From UBA3910 sp002391465 (GTDB lineage Bacteria; Bacillota; Limnochordia; Darwinibacteriales; Darwinibacteriaceae): DNA of 64,000 nucleotides. The position numbers and the translations under genes were made by a program. Below, piece after piece: positions 41,057 to 50,092 of the stretch. Where the stretch lies: contig JASGVS010000027.1 of NCBI GenBank assembly GCA_030054835.1, forward strand, positions 1 to 64,000, in the 5' to 3' direction. Below the pieces are notes generated by a model. It was not told where the DNA came from. It saw only the letters and a program-made list of their open reading frames with translations, and did not search any database. Numbering within the stretch: the first letter of the stretch is position 1; every line of letters begins with the position of its first letter.

Positions 41057-42983
41057 ATAGGTCAGCCAGTTCATCTAAATCGCGTGTAAAACGGGCCGGC
41101 GGCAGTGATTGCAGGAACTGCCTGCCGTAGCGGCTGGTTAAGATGCGTTCGTCTAAGATAACCACACCGCCCACATCTTCCTTGGTGCGGATCAGGCGGC
41201 CAAAGCCCTGCTTGAGGCGGAGAATTGCCTGGGGAACACTGTATTCCAGAAAAGAATTGCCCCCCGCAGCTGCAATGGCATTCAGCCTAGCCGCAGTTAC
41301 CGGATGATCGGGAACGGTAAAGGGCAGACGGGTGATTACCACCGCTTTGAGGGCGTCGCCCGGTAGGTCGATCCCTTCCCAAAAGCTGTTTGTGCCAAAG
41401 AGGAGGGACTTAGGCTCGGCCTGGAAGTTCTGGATCAAGCTGAGGCGGGGCCCGTCGCCCTGAATAAACAGGGAGTATCCTTCCTGTTCCAGTTTGGGGG
41501 CGATGGAGTCTGCCACTTCATCCATCAACCGGTAGCTGGTGAAGAGGGCCAAAACCCCGCCCTTGGTAAGGGCCGCGGTTTTTAGAATCAGATAACTTAC
41601 GTAATGGGCGTAGCGGGGATGGTTGGGGTTTTTTGCTTCGGCCGGTACGCAGAGTATCGCTTGGTCCTCATAGTTGAAAGGGGAGCCTAGGATCAACGTT
41701 GAGGCATAGTCCAGGCCCAGCTGCCTTTGGATGTAATCAAAGGTGGAATCGGTACTCAAGGTGGCCGAGGTTAGAATAACGGGCGGTCCCTGCTCAAAGA
41801 GGGTTTCCCCCAGGAAGGGCGCAATTGAAATCGGCGCGGCAATGAGACAGGCCTCGCCGCTTTGCATTTCAGCCCAGAAAACATAACCTGCATCATCGGC
41901 CATAAGGACAAGATGGAGAACGTCCAGCATTTGAACGGTGTACTCCACAAAGCGTTCTAACAGTCCGGAAAGTTCACCTTCTTCCAAATCGCATTCCTGC
42001 AGCAGTTCTGCCACATCACCGAGATGCTTACCCAGGCTTGTCCGGGCGAAGTGCATCTTGTTTTCCTCTGTGAGGGGAACAGTATAGCTGGGGATCAAGG
42101 TCTCAATCTCCTTGAAATACTGTCCCGCTTCTCGAATGAGCTCATCTAACACCAGACGCAAATCCTGGACTATATACTCAGGTATTTCTCCCTGCAGCGA
42201 AGATACTAACTGCATGCCCACGCGGAAGTAGGCTAATACTTCCCGGCGGCTTAACCTGTGGCTGAAAGCATTAGTGGCTACTTCATCCAGGTTGTGGGCT
42301 TCATCAATAACCACACAATGGTAATCGGGTAGAACCCGACCCTCGGCGCGAACATCTGCCAGGAGCATGGCCTGGTTTGTGATGATCAAATGGGCGTCTG
42401 CCAAACGGTGGCGCAAGCCCCAGTAGAAGCAGTCCTTAAAATGGGGACATAATTCTTCCGGGCAGTTTTCCTTTTCACAGCGTATTTCAGACCAGACTTC
42501 CCAGTCAATCTTGACCGGTGCTTCACTTTGGTCACCCGTTTCCGTTGATTCTGCCCATTCAGTTAAGGCGGTAAGTTCCGGGATGAGCCCAAGTTCATTT
42601 CCCTGGGACCGCCGATACTCCTCCCAGCGGCGCAGACAGAGGTAATTATTGCGGCCTTTGAAGACTTCTACAGTAAACTCCCAGGGCAGAATCTCCTGGA
42701 GGAAAGGAATGTCTTTTTCAAAAAGCTGCTCCTGCAGCGTGATGGTGTGGGTAGCAACAACCGCCCGTTTGCCCGCTTGTACCGTATGAAAAATAAGGGG
42801 CAGAAGGTAAGCGAGGCTTTTGCCTACACCTGTGCCCGCTTCAATAATGGCATGACTGCCCGCCTGGAGGGCTGCGTAAATGTGGTCGGCCATGGCAATT
42901 TGCTCGGGGCGATATTCGTAAGCTGCCAGCTTATCCGCTAACAGGCCGGTTGGTCCAAACAGCTGTTGTGAATCAAAAGCCAA
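41031..42983 (-). CDS. dinG: DinG-family ATP-dependent DNA helicase
   Basis: 650 residues, XPD/DinG superfamily 2. Walker A GTGVGKSLAYLLP near 50, four Cys for a 4Fe-4S cluster between the Walker motifs (CEKENCPEELCPHFKDC), DEAH in VVIDEAHNLDEVA, and C-terminal motifs SATLSTDS, GTNSFWEGIDLPG and QGFGRLIRTKED. No DnaQ-like exonuclease domain in front, unlike Bacillus DinG. TTG 42983 follows GGCGGTGAG. Likely to unwind DNA forks or R-loops. Confidence 0.93.
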   Translation of the reverse strand: MAFDSQQLFGPTGLLADKLAAYEYRPEQIAMADHIYAALQAGSHAIIEAGTGVGKSLAYLLPLIFHTVQAGKRAVVATHTITLQEQLFEKDIPFLQEILPWEFTVEVFKGRNNYLCLRRWEEYRRSQGNELGLIPELTALTEWAESTETGDQSEAPVKIDWEVWSEIRCEKENCPEELCPHFKDCFYWGLRHRLADAHLIITNQAMLLADVRAEGRVLPDYHCVVIDEAHNLDEVATNAFSHRLSRREVLAYFRVGMQLVSSLQGEIPEYIVQDLRLVLDELIREAGQYFKEIETLIPSYTVPLTEENKMHFARTSLGKHLGDVAELLQECDLEEGELSGLLERFVEYTVQMLDVLHLVLMADDAGYVFWAEMQSGEACLIAAPISIAPFLGETLFEQGPPVILTSATLSTDSTFDYIQRQLGLDYASTLILGSPFNYEDQAILCVPAEAKNPNHPRYAHYVSYLILKTAALTKGGVLALFTSYRLMDEVADSIAPKLEQEGYSLFIQGDGPRLSLIQNFQAEPKSLLFGTNSFWEGIDLPGDALKAVVITRLPFTVPDHPVTAARLNAIAAAGGNSFLEYSVPQAILRLKQGFGRLIRTKEDVGGVVILDERILTSRYGRQFLQSLPPARFTRDLDELADLFKPSPPAG

Positions 42984-43061
42984 AATCTCACCGCCTTTTT
43001 TTAATTATACCATAGAGCAAGGAAAATTCGTCTGCTGTGATGAATTTAGGGTAAAGGGTAG

Positions 43062-43979
43062 GTGATCCACGTGCGGACCAAGATGAGAGAGTTTGGTTCC
43101 GGCCGGAGGGAAGGACATGACTCCAGTCCGTTTTACGAGAGGAACCTATACAAAGGGTTCTCCTTTGCCGCGCTGCAGGAGTTGATGGAGAAGGCAGCCG
43201 AACCTGCAGTCAGCGTACCGCCGCGGCCGCAGAAGAAGTGGGTGAACCGTATTTACTGCGCTTCATCCGAGCGAATGGTGGAAATACCCGATCAATCCAT
43301 TGCCCTAGCCTTCACTTCTCCCCCCTATAACGTGGGAAAGGAATATGACGCGGATCTAGACCTGGCAGAGTATCTTCGCTTAATTGTAGATGTGGGACGG
43401 GAAGTGTACAGGGTACTGATTCCCGGTGGACGTTATGTGGCTAATGTGGCCAACTTGGGGCGCCAGCCCTATGTGTCTCTGCACGCCTATTTCTACCTCC
43501 TGCATACGGCTGTTGGGTTTCTGCCTGCGGGTGAAATAGTCTGGCAGAAGGGCAGGGGCATGCAGGGCAGCTGTGCCTGGGGTTCTTGGCTCTCTGCCAA
43601 AGCGCCTCGGCTGCGGGATGTACACGAGTACCTTTTGGTGTTTGTGAAGGAGAAGTACAGCCGTCCTGAACAGGGTGTAAGCGACATTACGAAAGACGAA
43701 TTCCTCCACGGTACCCTTTCGGTGTGGGAGATTGCACCCGCATCGGCTAAAAGGGTGGGCCACCCGGCGCCTTTTCCGTTGAAGCTGGCCGATCGGGTGC
43801 TCAGGCTTTTTTCTTACAAAGGCGATATCATTTTAGATCCCTTTATGGGTTCTGGTACAACCTGCTTGGCCGCTGCCCTTTCCGGCCGTAGGTATGTGGG
43901 CTATGATATAGAAAGCAAATACTGCCAAATTGCCGAGAAACGGCTTGCCGCTCTGAATAGCGGGGATTTGCACTGCTGA
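43062..43979 (+). CDS. Orphan DNA methyltransferase (amino-methylating, TSPPY)
   Basis: 305 residues. Motif IV TSPPYNVGKEYD comes before the AdoMet motif I DPFMGSGTTCLAAAL near 260, the beta-class order. The TSPPY variant is frequent in N4-cytosine enzymes but also found in N6-adenine ones, so the target base is undecided. A target-recognition region spans about 160-225. No restriction endonuclease is adjacent, so it looks solitary. Starts at GTG 43062, GTG 43071 (better ribosome spacing) and ATG 43083 are all possible. Confidence 0.85.
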   Translation: MIHVRTKMREFGSGRREGHDSSPFYERNLYKGFSFAALQELMEKAAEPAVSVPPRPQKKWVNRIYCASSERMVEIPDQSIALAFTSPPYNVGKEYDADLDLAEYLRLIVDVGREVYRVLIPGGRYVANVANLGRQPYVSLHAYFYLLHTAVGFLPAGEIVWQKGRGMQGSCAWGSWLSAKAPRLRDVHEYLLVFVKEKYSRPEQGVSDITKDEFLHGTLSVWEIAPASAKRVGHPAPFPLKLADRVLRLFSYKGDIILDPFMGSGTTCLAAALSGRRYVGYDIESKYCQIAEKRLAALNSGDLHC

Positions 43980-44040
43980 TGGGTGCAGGTTTTAGCCCTG
44001 AAAAAGCGTATCATGCACTTGGCGATGGAAGGAGAAATCA

Positions 44041-44988
44041 ATGTACAGAGAACAACTGCAGCAGCTGAGAAATAACATCAGTCAGGTGATTATCGGAAAA
44101 GAAGAGGTAACGGAGCTGCTCTTGACCGCCCTTTTGGCCAGGGGAAACTGTCTGATTGACGACGTACCCGGTGTGGGCAAAACAAAACTGGCCAATGCCC
44201 TGGCCCGTTCCTTAGGGATAGAGTTTAAGCGCATTCAATTTACACCCGACCTGCAGCCCGCAGATATTACCGGCATTTATTTTTACAATCAAAAACAGGG
44301 CGAGTTCCAGTTTCGGTCGGGGCCCGTTTTCACCAATATACTACTAGCGGACGAGATCAACAGAGCGGTACCTAGAACCCAATCCAGCCTGCTGGAGGCC
44401 ATGGAAGAACAGCAGGTCAGTATTGAAGGGACAATCTTTTCCCTGCCCGATCCCTTTATGGTCATCGCTACCCAAAACCCCCTGGAACTGGAGGGTACTT
44501 TCCCCCTGCCCGAGGCGCAGTTAGATAGGTTCCTGCTCAAGATCCAAATGGGATACCCAACTGTGGAGCAGGAGGCCCAGATCTTGGCCCGCTTTAAGGA
44601 AGAGGATCCCCTCACCGATCTGGAACCTGTTTTGGATGGGGAAACCATTCTTAAGCTGCGCAAGGAGGTAACAAAGGTCCATCTCAGTCAGGATCTGATG
44701 GATTACGTGGCGCGTCTAGCTGCGGCGACCCGCGAAAACCCCCATGTCCGCTTGGGTCTCAGCCCAAGGGGTTCCCTGGCCCTGATGCGCTGCGCTTTGG
44801 CCTACGCCTATCTGCAGGGCCGGGACTACGTCTTGCCTGATGATCTGAAATACTTGTTCCCCTATGTGGCCAGCCACCGTTTGATCCTCCAGTACGCAAG
44901 CGTCTATGGGGAAGAAAACAAACTGGAGTTGGTGGAGGAGATCCTGGCCCAGGTTCCGGTACCGGTGGAGGATGTTGCCCGTGGCTGA
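44041..44988 (+). CDS. MoxR-family AAA ATPase
   Basis: 315 residues. Walker A DDVPGVGKTKLANAL near 38-52, Walker B LLADEINRAVPRTQSSLLEAMEEQQV, sensor ATQNPLELEGTFPLPEAQLDRFL and the lid domain with GLSPRGSLALMRCALAYA. MoxR proteins act as chaperone-like ATPases on DUF58/VWA partners. ATG 44041 follows GGAAGGAG. The next two genes (DUF58 and DUF4129) overlap in series, the usual MoxR operon. Confidence 0.94.
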   Translation: MYREQLQQLRNNISQVIIGKEEVTELLLTALLARGNCLIDDVPGVGKTKLANALARSLGIEFKRIQFTPDLQPADITGIYFYNQKQGEFQFRSGPVFTNILLADEINRAVPRTQSSLLEAMEEQQVSIEGTIFSLPDPFMVIATQNPLELEGTFPLPEAQLDRFLLKIQMGYPTVEQEAQILARFKEEDPLTDLEPVLDGETILKLRKEVTKVHLSQDLMDYVARLAAATRENPHVRLGLSPRGSLALMRCALAYAYLQGRDYVLPDDLKYLFPYVASHRLILQYASVYGEENKLELVEEILAQVPVPVEDVARG

Positions 44989-46231
44989 TCAGTTCAGGCG
45001 CGTTCTTCTCCTGGTCAGCTTTGGCGCCCTAGCCCTCTTTACTGGGCTGCGGGGATACACATCGGTCTTCGTTGGCGCCCTTTTGGTATTGGTGACCATG
45101 GGCCTGGCTTACCTTTGGAACCGCAGTGTTTTTACCAAACTAACCTTTGAACGTACGCTGAATCGAACCCAGGTGGAATACGACGGGTCTATTTACATGC
45201 ATTTGACCGCCATCAACCGGAAAATATTACCCATTTTCGGTTTGCGTATTGAAGATACCGTTACGCCCGGTCTCAAGTTCGCCAATTCTGAGAACCTGGT
45301 GGAAGTGAAGGATGGGGCGCACAACATTTTCCGGGATTTTCTCCATTTGAGCTGGTATGAAAGGCGCAGGCGGGTGTACGAGCTCGTTCCCCAGCGGCGC
45401 GGCCGCTTTGAGTTCGGCTCGGGCACGGCCAGCTACGCCGATCCCTTTGGTTTTTTCAAAAACGAGAAGGAAGGGATCTATGAACCGGAAAACCTGATCG
45501 TCTTTCCGAAAGTAGTGCCCATACAGGGAGTTGAGGCCCTGGACACCTATCTATTCGGTTCCAGGCCCAGGGAAGGCTGGATTTTTGCTGATCCCCTGAA
45601 CAGGGTGGGGACCAGACGCTATGAACGGACGGATTCGGCCCGGCTGATAAATTGGAAGGCAACCGCCCGCCATGCCCAGCTGCAAGTGGATGTGGAAAAG
45701 CCATCCTTTGATCAGCAGGTGTATCTGTTTTTAGATCAACCGCCGGAAGTGAAGTGGTGGAGTCCGGCTGTGGCCAACAATCTAGAAGTGGCAATTATGG
45801 CTGCTGCTTCCCTAATCCACAACTACACCCAAGCGGGCTACCAGGTCCAACTTGCCACCAACTTGGTTTCTAAGGTACACGGCTTAAGTCAAAGGCCAAC
45901 CGGTCTGCTGAGGGGGAGGGCCCAACGGTCCCAACTTCTGAGCAACCTGTCACTCCTGCAGAATTTCAGCGTAGAGCCTGGAGAGCAGGTTTTGAATAGG
46001 CTCCAGACTAGGATCAGGCCAGGGGCAACGATAGTGGTTGTCTCCACTGCCCCAGACGAGCTGACACCTGAGTTCAGCCAAGCCCTGCGCAAGCTGATGC
46101 GTAGATCCCGCGTGGCTTTGGTTAGGGTTCAACCTAACATCGCTTCCTTGCCGCGGGAGTCGGGCCTTAAGGAATGGCGCGTAGAAGGGGGGACGGACTG
46201 GCATGAGTTGGAAAAACTGGAGCTCTTTTAG
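44981..46231 (+). CDS. DUF58 protein, MoxR partner
   Basis: 416 residues from GTG 44981, which has GGAGG 9 bases upstream and overlaps the moxR stop by 8 bases. Two N-terminal membrane helices (LLLVSFGALALFTGL and FVGALLVLVTMGLAYLW), then a beta-rich region and the DUF58 core RRYERTDSARLINWKATARHAQLQVDVEK, followed by a VWA-like domain. The family forms complexes with MoxR; here possibly acting in envelope maturation. Confidence 0.9.
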   Translation: MADQFRRVLLLVSFGALALFTGLRGYTSVFVGALLVLVTMGLAYLWNRSVFTKLTFERTLNRTQVEYDGSIYMHLTAINRKILPIFGLRIEDTVTPGLKFANSENLVEVKDGAHNIFRDFLHLSWYERRRRVYELVPQRRGRFEFGSGTASYADPFGFFKNEKEGIYEPENLIVFPKVVPIQGVEALDTYLFGSRPREGWIFADPLNRVGTRRYERTDSARLINWKATARHAQLQVDVEKPSFDQQVYLFLDQPPEVKWWSPAVANNLEVAIMAAASLIHNYTQAGYQVQLATNLVSKVHGLSQRPTGLLRGRAQRSQLLSNLSLLQNFSVEPGEQVLNRLQTRIRPGATIVVVSTAPDELTPEFSQALRKLMRRSRVALVRVQPNIASLPRESGLKEWRVEGGTDWHELEKLELF

Positions 46232-47510
46232 AAACGTCCTTTTGATCCTTATCCACGCAGTTCTCCTTACCATCTTCGCCCACCCTTGGCTGCAGCTGGC
46301 TGGTCAACAGTGGGGTTTTCAATTGGGCAGAGGCTCCCTCTGGTTCTTTGCTGCTGCCGCCGGTAGTATGTTTGCAGTGGCCAAAAGTGTTGGCCGCGGG
46401 AAGCAAGGGATCTTACCCGTAGGTCTAATTTCGCTCCTACTGTTTGCTTTCGCCCTGTTCTGGCAGCTGCCGTGGTTTATGGTAGTTCCGGCCCTGCTGC
46501 TCCTGCTGCTGTTGGGTGTGCGGTTTGCCGATTATTCCGGCAGCAAGAGCTTTGCTGCGGACTGGGGTTGGAGCTCGTTTGTGCTCCTATTAGTCCAGCT
46601 TTTTGGGGAACGTTTCACCTACCAGTTGGGCTTCCCTTTGGTTTTCATCTATTTCGTGCTGGGCTTTTTGGCAATTATCCTCTGGAACGGAATTGCCATG
46701 GAGAAGAGGGGTTTGGTTGTAAGCTATCGGGGTCTCAGCCGTTTTATCCCCCTCTTTGTGTTGGGCGTGGCCTGTTTATCGGCTGCCCTTGGTCTCCTCT
46801 TATCACCTGAGTTTTTGGAACAGGTTATAACCATCCTGGGGAAGGTTTATGACGGGGTGCTGGAAGTGCTCACCTTCCTGTTTGTGCGGCCCTTTGCTTG
46901 GCTCATGTCACCCCTTTTTCGCTGGGCGGAAAGGCAAGAACTAACCCTGGAACAGACTCCCATCGAGGAGTACGCTTCTGAAAGGCCCCTGGGCGAGCCA
47001 ACGCCCGATCCATCACCTGAGGTGGTTCAGGCCGCAGCTGCTGGGGCTTGGGTTGTGTTCGTTATCATTCTACTGATTGTCGCCTATTTCGCTGTGCGCC
47101 GGATTCTCAGGCGGAGGCACAGCGCGCGGGAATCCCAAGTAACGGAGAGTCGGGAGTCGGTCTTTTCCGGGGAAGAGGTCCTGGGTGAACTGAGGCGTAC
47201 GTTCCAGAACCTAGTGAAACCCCTAACCAGACTGGCCAGGACCAGATGGTATCAGGGTGACGATCCCATTTTGCTTATCCGTACCTATTACGCTCGATTT
47301 ATCAACCGAGCCCAGAGAAAAGTCCCGTATCCACCGGGAGCTACGCCGGGAGAATACGGGGGAGAGGTTCTGTACCACACGGAACAGGTGGACAAAGGTG
47401 CCCTCAAGTCCCTAACCGAGCTTTACAACCGGGCTCGTTACGGTGAAATCGGTGATGCGAAAGATGCTGAGGATGCAGAGGAGGCCTTTAGTAGACTGCG
47501 CCGTTTGTAG
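46203..47510 (+). CDS. Membrane protein with C-terminal DUF4129, no transglutaminase core
   Basis: 435 residues. Six or seven membrane helices to about 220, a Pro/Glu linker, another helix near 285 and a C-terminal DUF4129-like domain (VKPLTRLARTRWYQGDDPILLIRTYYARF, ALKSLTELYNRARYGE) ending in an Ala/Asp/Glu-rich stretch. In most MoxR/DUF58 operons this place holds a TgpA-type transglutaminase with DUF4129; the Cys-His-Asp core is absent here. ATG 46203 overlaps the DUF58 end by 29 bases. Confidence 0.8.
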   Translation: MSWKNWSSFRNVLLILIHAVLLTIFAHPWLQLAGQQWGFQLGRGSLWFFAAAAGSMFAVAKSVGRGKQGILPVGLISLLLFAFALFWQLPWFMVVPALLLLLLLGVRFADYSGSKSFAADWGWSSFVLLLVQLFGERFTYQLGFPLVFIYFVLGFLAIILWNGIAMEKRGLVVSYRGLSRFIPLFVLGVACLSAALGLLLSPEFLEQVITILGKVYDGVLEVLTFLFVRPFAWLMSPLFRWAERQELTLEQTPIEEYASERPLGEPTPDPSPEVVQAAAAGAWVVFVIILLIVAYFAVRRILRRRHSARESQVTESRESVFSGEEVLGELRRTFQNLVKPLTRLARTRWYQGDDPILLIRTYYARFINRAQRKVPYPPGATPGEYGGEVLYHTEQVDKGALKSLTELYNRARYGEIGDAKDAEDAEEAFSRLRRL

Positions 47511-47524
47511 GAGGAGGTTTAGCT

Positions 47525-47863
47525 ATGTATGCTTTGTTTTTAGTTCTAAATGAGACAAATCTCTTAGAAGAAATTCTAGCCCGCTTTGTGGACGTGGGAG
47601 TCCAGGGAGCAACCATCTTAGACAGTCAGGGTATGGCCAGTGCTTTAGCTGAAACCCAGCCCGATCTGCCCTTTTTCAGTGCAATCCGGGCCCGCTTTGA
47701 AACGGCCAGGCCTTACAGCAAACTCATTCTCACTGTGCTTGAGAGTGAAGAGTTGGTTGAGCGGACGGTGGACGCGGCTCGTGCTGTGCTGTCTACTGTG
47801 GACGTGCCCGGTGCAGGCTTCATGTTTTCCCTGCCCCTGGGTAAGGTGTACAGGCTGGAGTAG
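47525..47863 (+). CDS. PII-like signalling domain protein
   Basis: 112 residues with the alpha/beta PII-like pattern: MYALFLVLNETNLLEEILARFVDVGVQGATILDSQGM and a late strand AGFMFSLPLGKVYRL. Such small PII-like proteins bind nucleotides or bicarbonate and regulate neighbours; the ligand is unknown and the T-loop-like region is short. ATG 47525 follows GGAGGAGG. It is near the end of the MoxR operon and before the FNR-like gene. Confidence 0.7.
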   Translation: MYALFLVLNETNLLEEILARFVDVGVQGATILDSQGMASALAETQPDLPFFSAIRARFETARPYSKLILTVLESEELVERTVDAARAVLSTVDVPGAGFMFSLPLGKVYRLE

Positions 47864-47919
47864 CTGCTCCGGTCTTTGGGGGGGCTCAGCCGAATAATAA
47901 TAAGATGGGAGGCGAAAGC

Positions 47920-48609
47920 ATGCAGTGTCACTGCGGACATAACCAGAGCGGGTCCTGCGTTGAAATAGTGCCCATTTTCCACAGTCTAACCCATGAGGAA
48001 ATGGATGAAGTGGCCCGCATTGCCCAAGCTGTCACGTTCCAAAGGGGTGACCAGATCTATGCCATGGGCGATCACCCCGACAGTCTGTTCGTGATCCATA
48101 CCGGGCGTGTCAAAGTGTACCGCCTCAGCGACACGGGTAAGGAACAGGTTCTGCGTGTACTGGGCCCAGGGGACTTTTTGGGTGAACTCTCTTTGTTCAG
48201 TCATACGCCCATGTCCGATTTCAGCGAGGCATTGGAAGAGGGTACTATGTGCGTGATTGCCGGAGATCGCCTGCGGGGACTGATGGGGAGGTACCCCCAG
48301 ATCGCCTTCAAGATATTGGAAGAGCTGAGCAGGCGCTTGGAGCGAACTGAGCAGCTTTTGGAAAACATCAGCCTCCATTCTGCGGAAAGGCGCTTGGCTG
48401 CAGCGCTCCTTGAGATGAGCGAGGGCAGCCTCGAGATTCGACTCAGTTTAAGCAAGGGCGATTTGGCCAGCCAATTGGGCATGACACAGGAAACGCTGAG
48501 CAGAAGGCTCACAGCCTTTGAGGGTCTGGGCTTGATCGAGCAGGTAGGACAGCGCTCAATTCGCCTCTTAGACAGAGAGGAATTAGAAAGGATTGCGAGC
48601 GGTGGGTGA
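47920..48609 (+). CDS. Crp/Fnr regulator with FNR-like cysteines
   Basis: 229 residues: cyclic-nucleotide-type beta-roll (about 20-120, GDQIYAMGDHPDSLFVIHTGRVKVYRL, GPGDFLGELSLFS), dimer helix, and a Crp-type winged helix (SKGDLASQLGMTQETLSRRLTAFEGLGLI). The N-terminus has Cys3, Cys5 and Cys13, and Cys111 lies in EALEEGTMC, aligning with Cys122 of E. coli FNR. Four such Cys could hold a 4Fe-4S cluster sensing oxygen or NO, though N-terminal spacing differs from FNR. ATG 47920 follows GGGAGGCG. Confidence 0.88.
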   Translation: MQCHCGHNQSGSCVEIVPIFHSLTHEEMDEVARIAQAVTFQRGDQIYAMGDHPDSLFVIHTGRVKVYRLSDTGKEQVLRVLGPGDFLGELSLFSHTPMSDFSEALEEGTMCVIAGDRLRGLMGRYPQIAFKILEELSRRLERTEQLLENISLHSAERRLAAALLEMSEGSLEIRLSLSKGDLASQLGMTQETLSRRLTAFEGLGLIEQVGQRSIRLLDREELERIASGG

Positions 48610-49414
48610 GTATACCGAGTTTTTTCATAAGCTTGGCAGTGGAGTCATTTTGGGCCTGGGTGTGATTATCCCAGGGGTGAGCGGAGCGGTACTGGCCATG
48701 GTGTTAGGTCTTTATCAGCCCCTCATCCAAGCTGCCTCAGAGCCTTTTTCCGACTGGCGGGGCAAGCTGCGCTTGTTTGTCCCCCTCGGTTTTGGTATAT
48801 TGATCTGCTTGCTCGTTTTCAGTCGACTGTTGGAATACCTGTTCAGCCATTATCCCAGACCAACCCTTTATCTTTTCTTGGGCTTGGTAGTGGGTGGGCT
48901 GCCGGGCATAGTCCAAAACGCACACAAAAGAGGTTTTCGCCTTTCTTATCTCACCAGTTTGGCCCTAGGTGTGGCAATGATTCTCTTCGTCAGCAATCTG
49001 CCAAGTATAATCACCGGCCTGTCCTTTGAGCAGGAAAGCCTGCTCAGCTTAATCTTCCAAGGCTTGCTCCTGGGAGCGGGGTTGGTTATTCCCGGGGTAA
49101 GTGCCTCTTTTCTGCTCATGGCCTTTGGTTCGTATCAGTATCTGTTGAGTGCCCTGGCCCAGCTGCACCTGGCCGTCTTGGTGCCTGTGGGTATTGGAAT
49201 TCTGCCTGCCTTGATCTTAACGTCGCGGTTTATGAACTGGCTTTTGCACAGGGTAGAAGGTTATACCCTGTACGGTATTTTGGGCTTGATATTAGGTTCT
49301 ATCTACCAGGTCTTTCCCGGCCTACCCAACTCCTTTGGTGAAATAGTGCTTTGTTTCGGTTTGCTGGCGGCGGGGCTATGGATTTCGCTGCGGCTGCCGA
49401 AAAACTATACGTAA
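48602..49414 (+). CDS. DUF368 membrane protein
   Basis: 270 residues, about eight membrane helices. The two half-repeats each carry the family motif: LGVIIPGVSGAVLAMVLGLY near the start and LLGAGLVIPGVSASFLLMAFGSY in the second half. This family is linked to undecaprenyl-phosphate flipping in recent work (PopT), so a role in lipid-carrier recycling is plausible. GTG 48602 (AGAAAGGA 9 bases upstream) overlaps the regulator stop by 8 bases. Confidence 0.88.
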   Translation: MGEYTEFFHKLGSGVILGLGVIIPGVSGAVLAMVLGLYQPLIQAASEPFSDWRGKLRLFVPLGFGILICLLVFSRLLEYLFSHYPRPTLYLFLGLVVGGLPGIVQNAHKRGFRLSYLTSLALGVAMILFVSNLPSIITGLSFEQESLLSLIFQGLLLGAGLVIPGVSASFLLMAFGSYQYLLSALAQLHLAVLVPVGIGILPALILTSRFMNWLLHRVEGYTLYGILGLILGSIYQVFPGLPNSFGEIVLCFGLLAAGLWISLRLPKNYT

Positions 49415-49429
49415 CGGGAGGTATTTTTC

Positions 49430-50092
49430 GTGTTGGATTTTTCGAATTTCTTTGATCTGACAAACTGTCCCTGCCCAGGTGCCTTTACCCGGGTCAAGTA
49501 TCCCTGGGAACTGCTTTCCCAGATTCCTGAACTTATTGAGGAAATTCTGGCTGAAGCGCCGGAGAAGTATGAGGAAATAGGTCAGGGGATTTGGGTAGGG
49601 GAAGGGACTACTATTGCGGACACGGCGGTAATTGTGGGACCAGCTCTAATTGGAGCTGGCTGCCAGATCCGGCCTAACGCCTACATCCGGGGAAATGTGA
49701 TCGTGGGAGATAATGTGGTGATCGGCAACGCCAGCGAGGTCAAGCAGGCGATAGTCTTCTCCGACGTTCAGCTGCCCCATTACAACTACGTGGGCGATTC
49801 TATCTTGGGCAGGGGTGTCCATCTGGGTGCCGGTGCCATCCTTTCCAACCTAAAGTCGGTGAAAGGGAACGTTAGTATAAAAGTGGATGGACAGACTTTA
49901 GAGACCGGTAGGCGCAAACTAGGCGCTATTTTAGCCGATGGCGTGGAAGTGGGCTGTAATGCGGTCTTGAATCCAGGCACAGTAATTGGGCCCGGGTCAA
50001 TTGTCTATCCCCTTACCTCTCCCCGCGGTTACATCCCCGCTGGGATGATCTTTAAGGGTGAGGGCCGTCTGGTGCCCCTGCGTCAGCCTTAG
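49430..50092 (+). CDS. Left-handed beta-helix acyl/nucleotidyl-transferase-like protein
   Basis: 220 residues. N-terminal helical 60 residues, then hexapeptide repeats from about 60 (GEGTTIADTAVIVGPALIGAGCQIRPNAYIRGNVIVGDNVVIGNASEVKQAI), LPHYNYVGDSILGRGVHLGAGAILSNL and GVEVGCNAVLNPGTVIGPGSIV. The pattern matches GlmU-type C-terminal acetyltransferase domains without the uridylyltransferase half. The acceptor is unknown. GTG 49430 follows GGGAGG. The end overlaps the convergent kinase gene by 41 bases. Confidence 0.8.
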   Translation: MLDFSNFFDLTNCPCPGAFTRVKYPWELLSQIPELIEEILAEAPEKYEEIGQGIWVGEGTTIADTAVIVGPALIGAGCQIRPNAYIRGNVIVGDNVVIGNASEVKQAIVFSDVQLPHYNYVGDSILGRGVHLGAGAILSNLKSVKGNVSIKVDGQTLETGRRKLGAILADGVEVGCNAVLNPGTVIGPGSIVYPLTSPRGYIPAGMIFKGEGRLVPLRQP

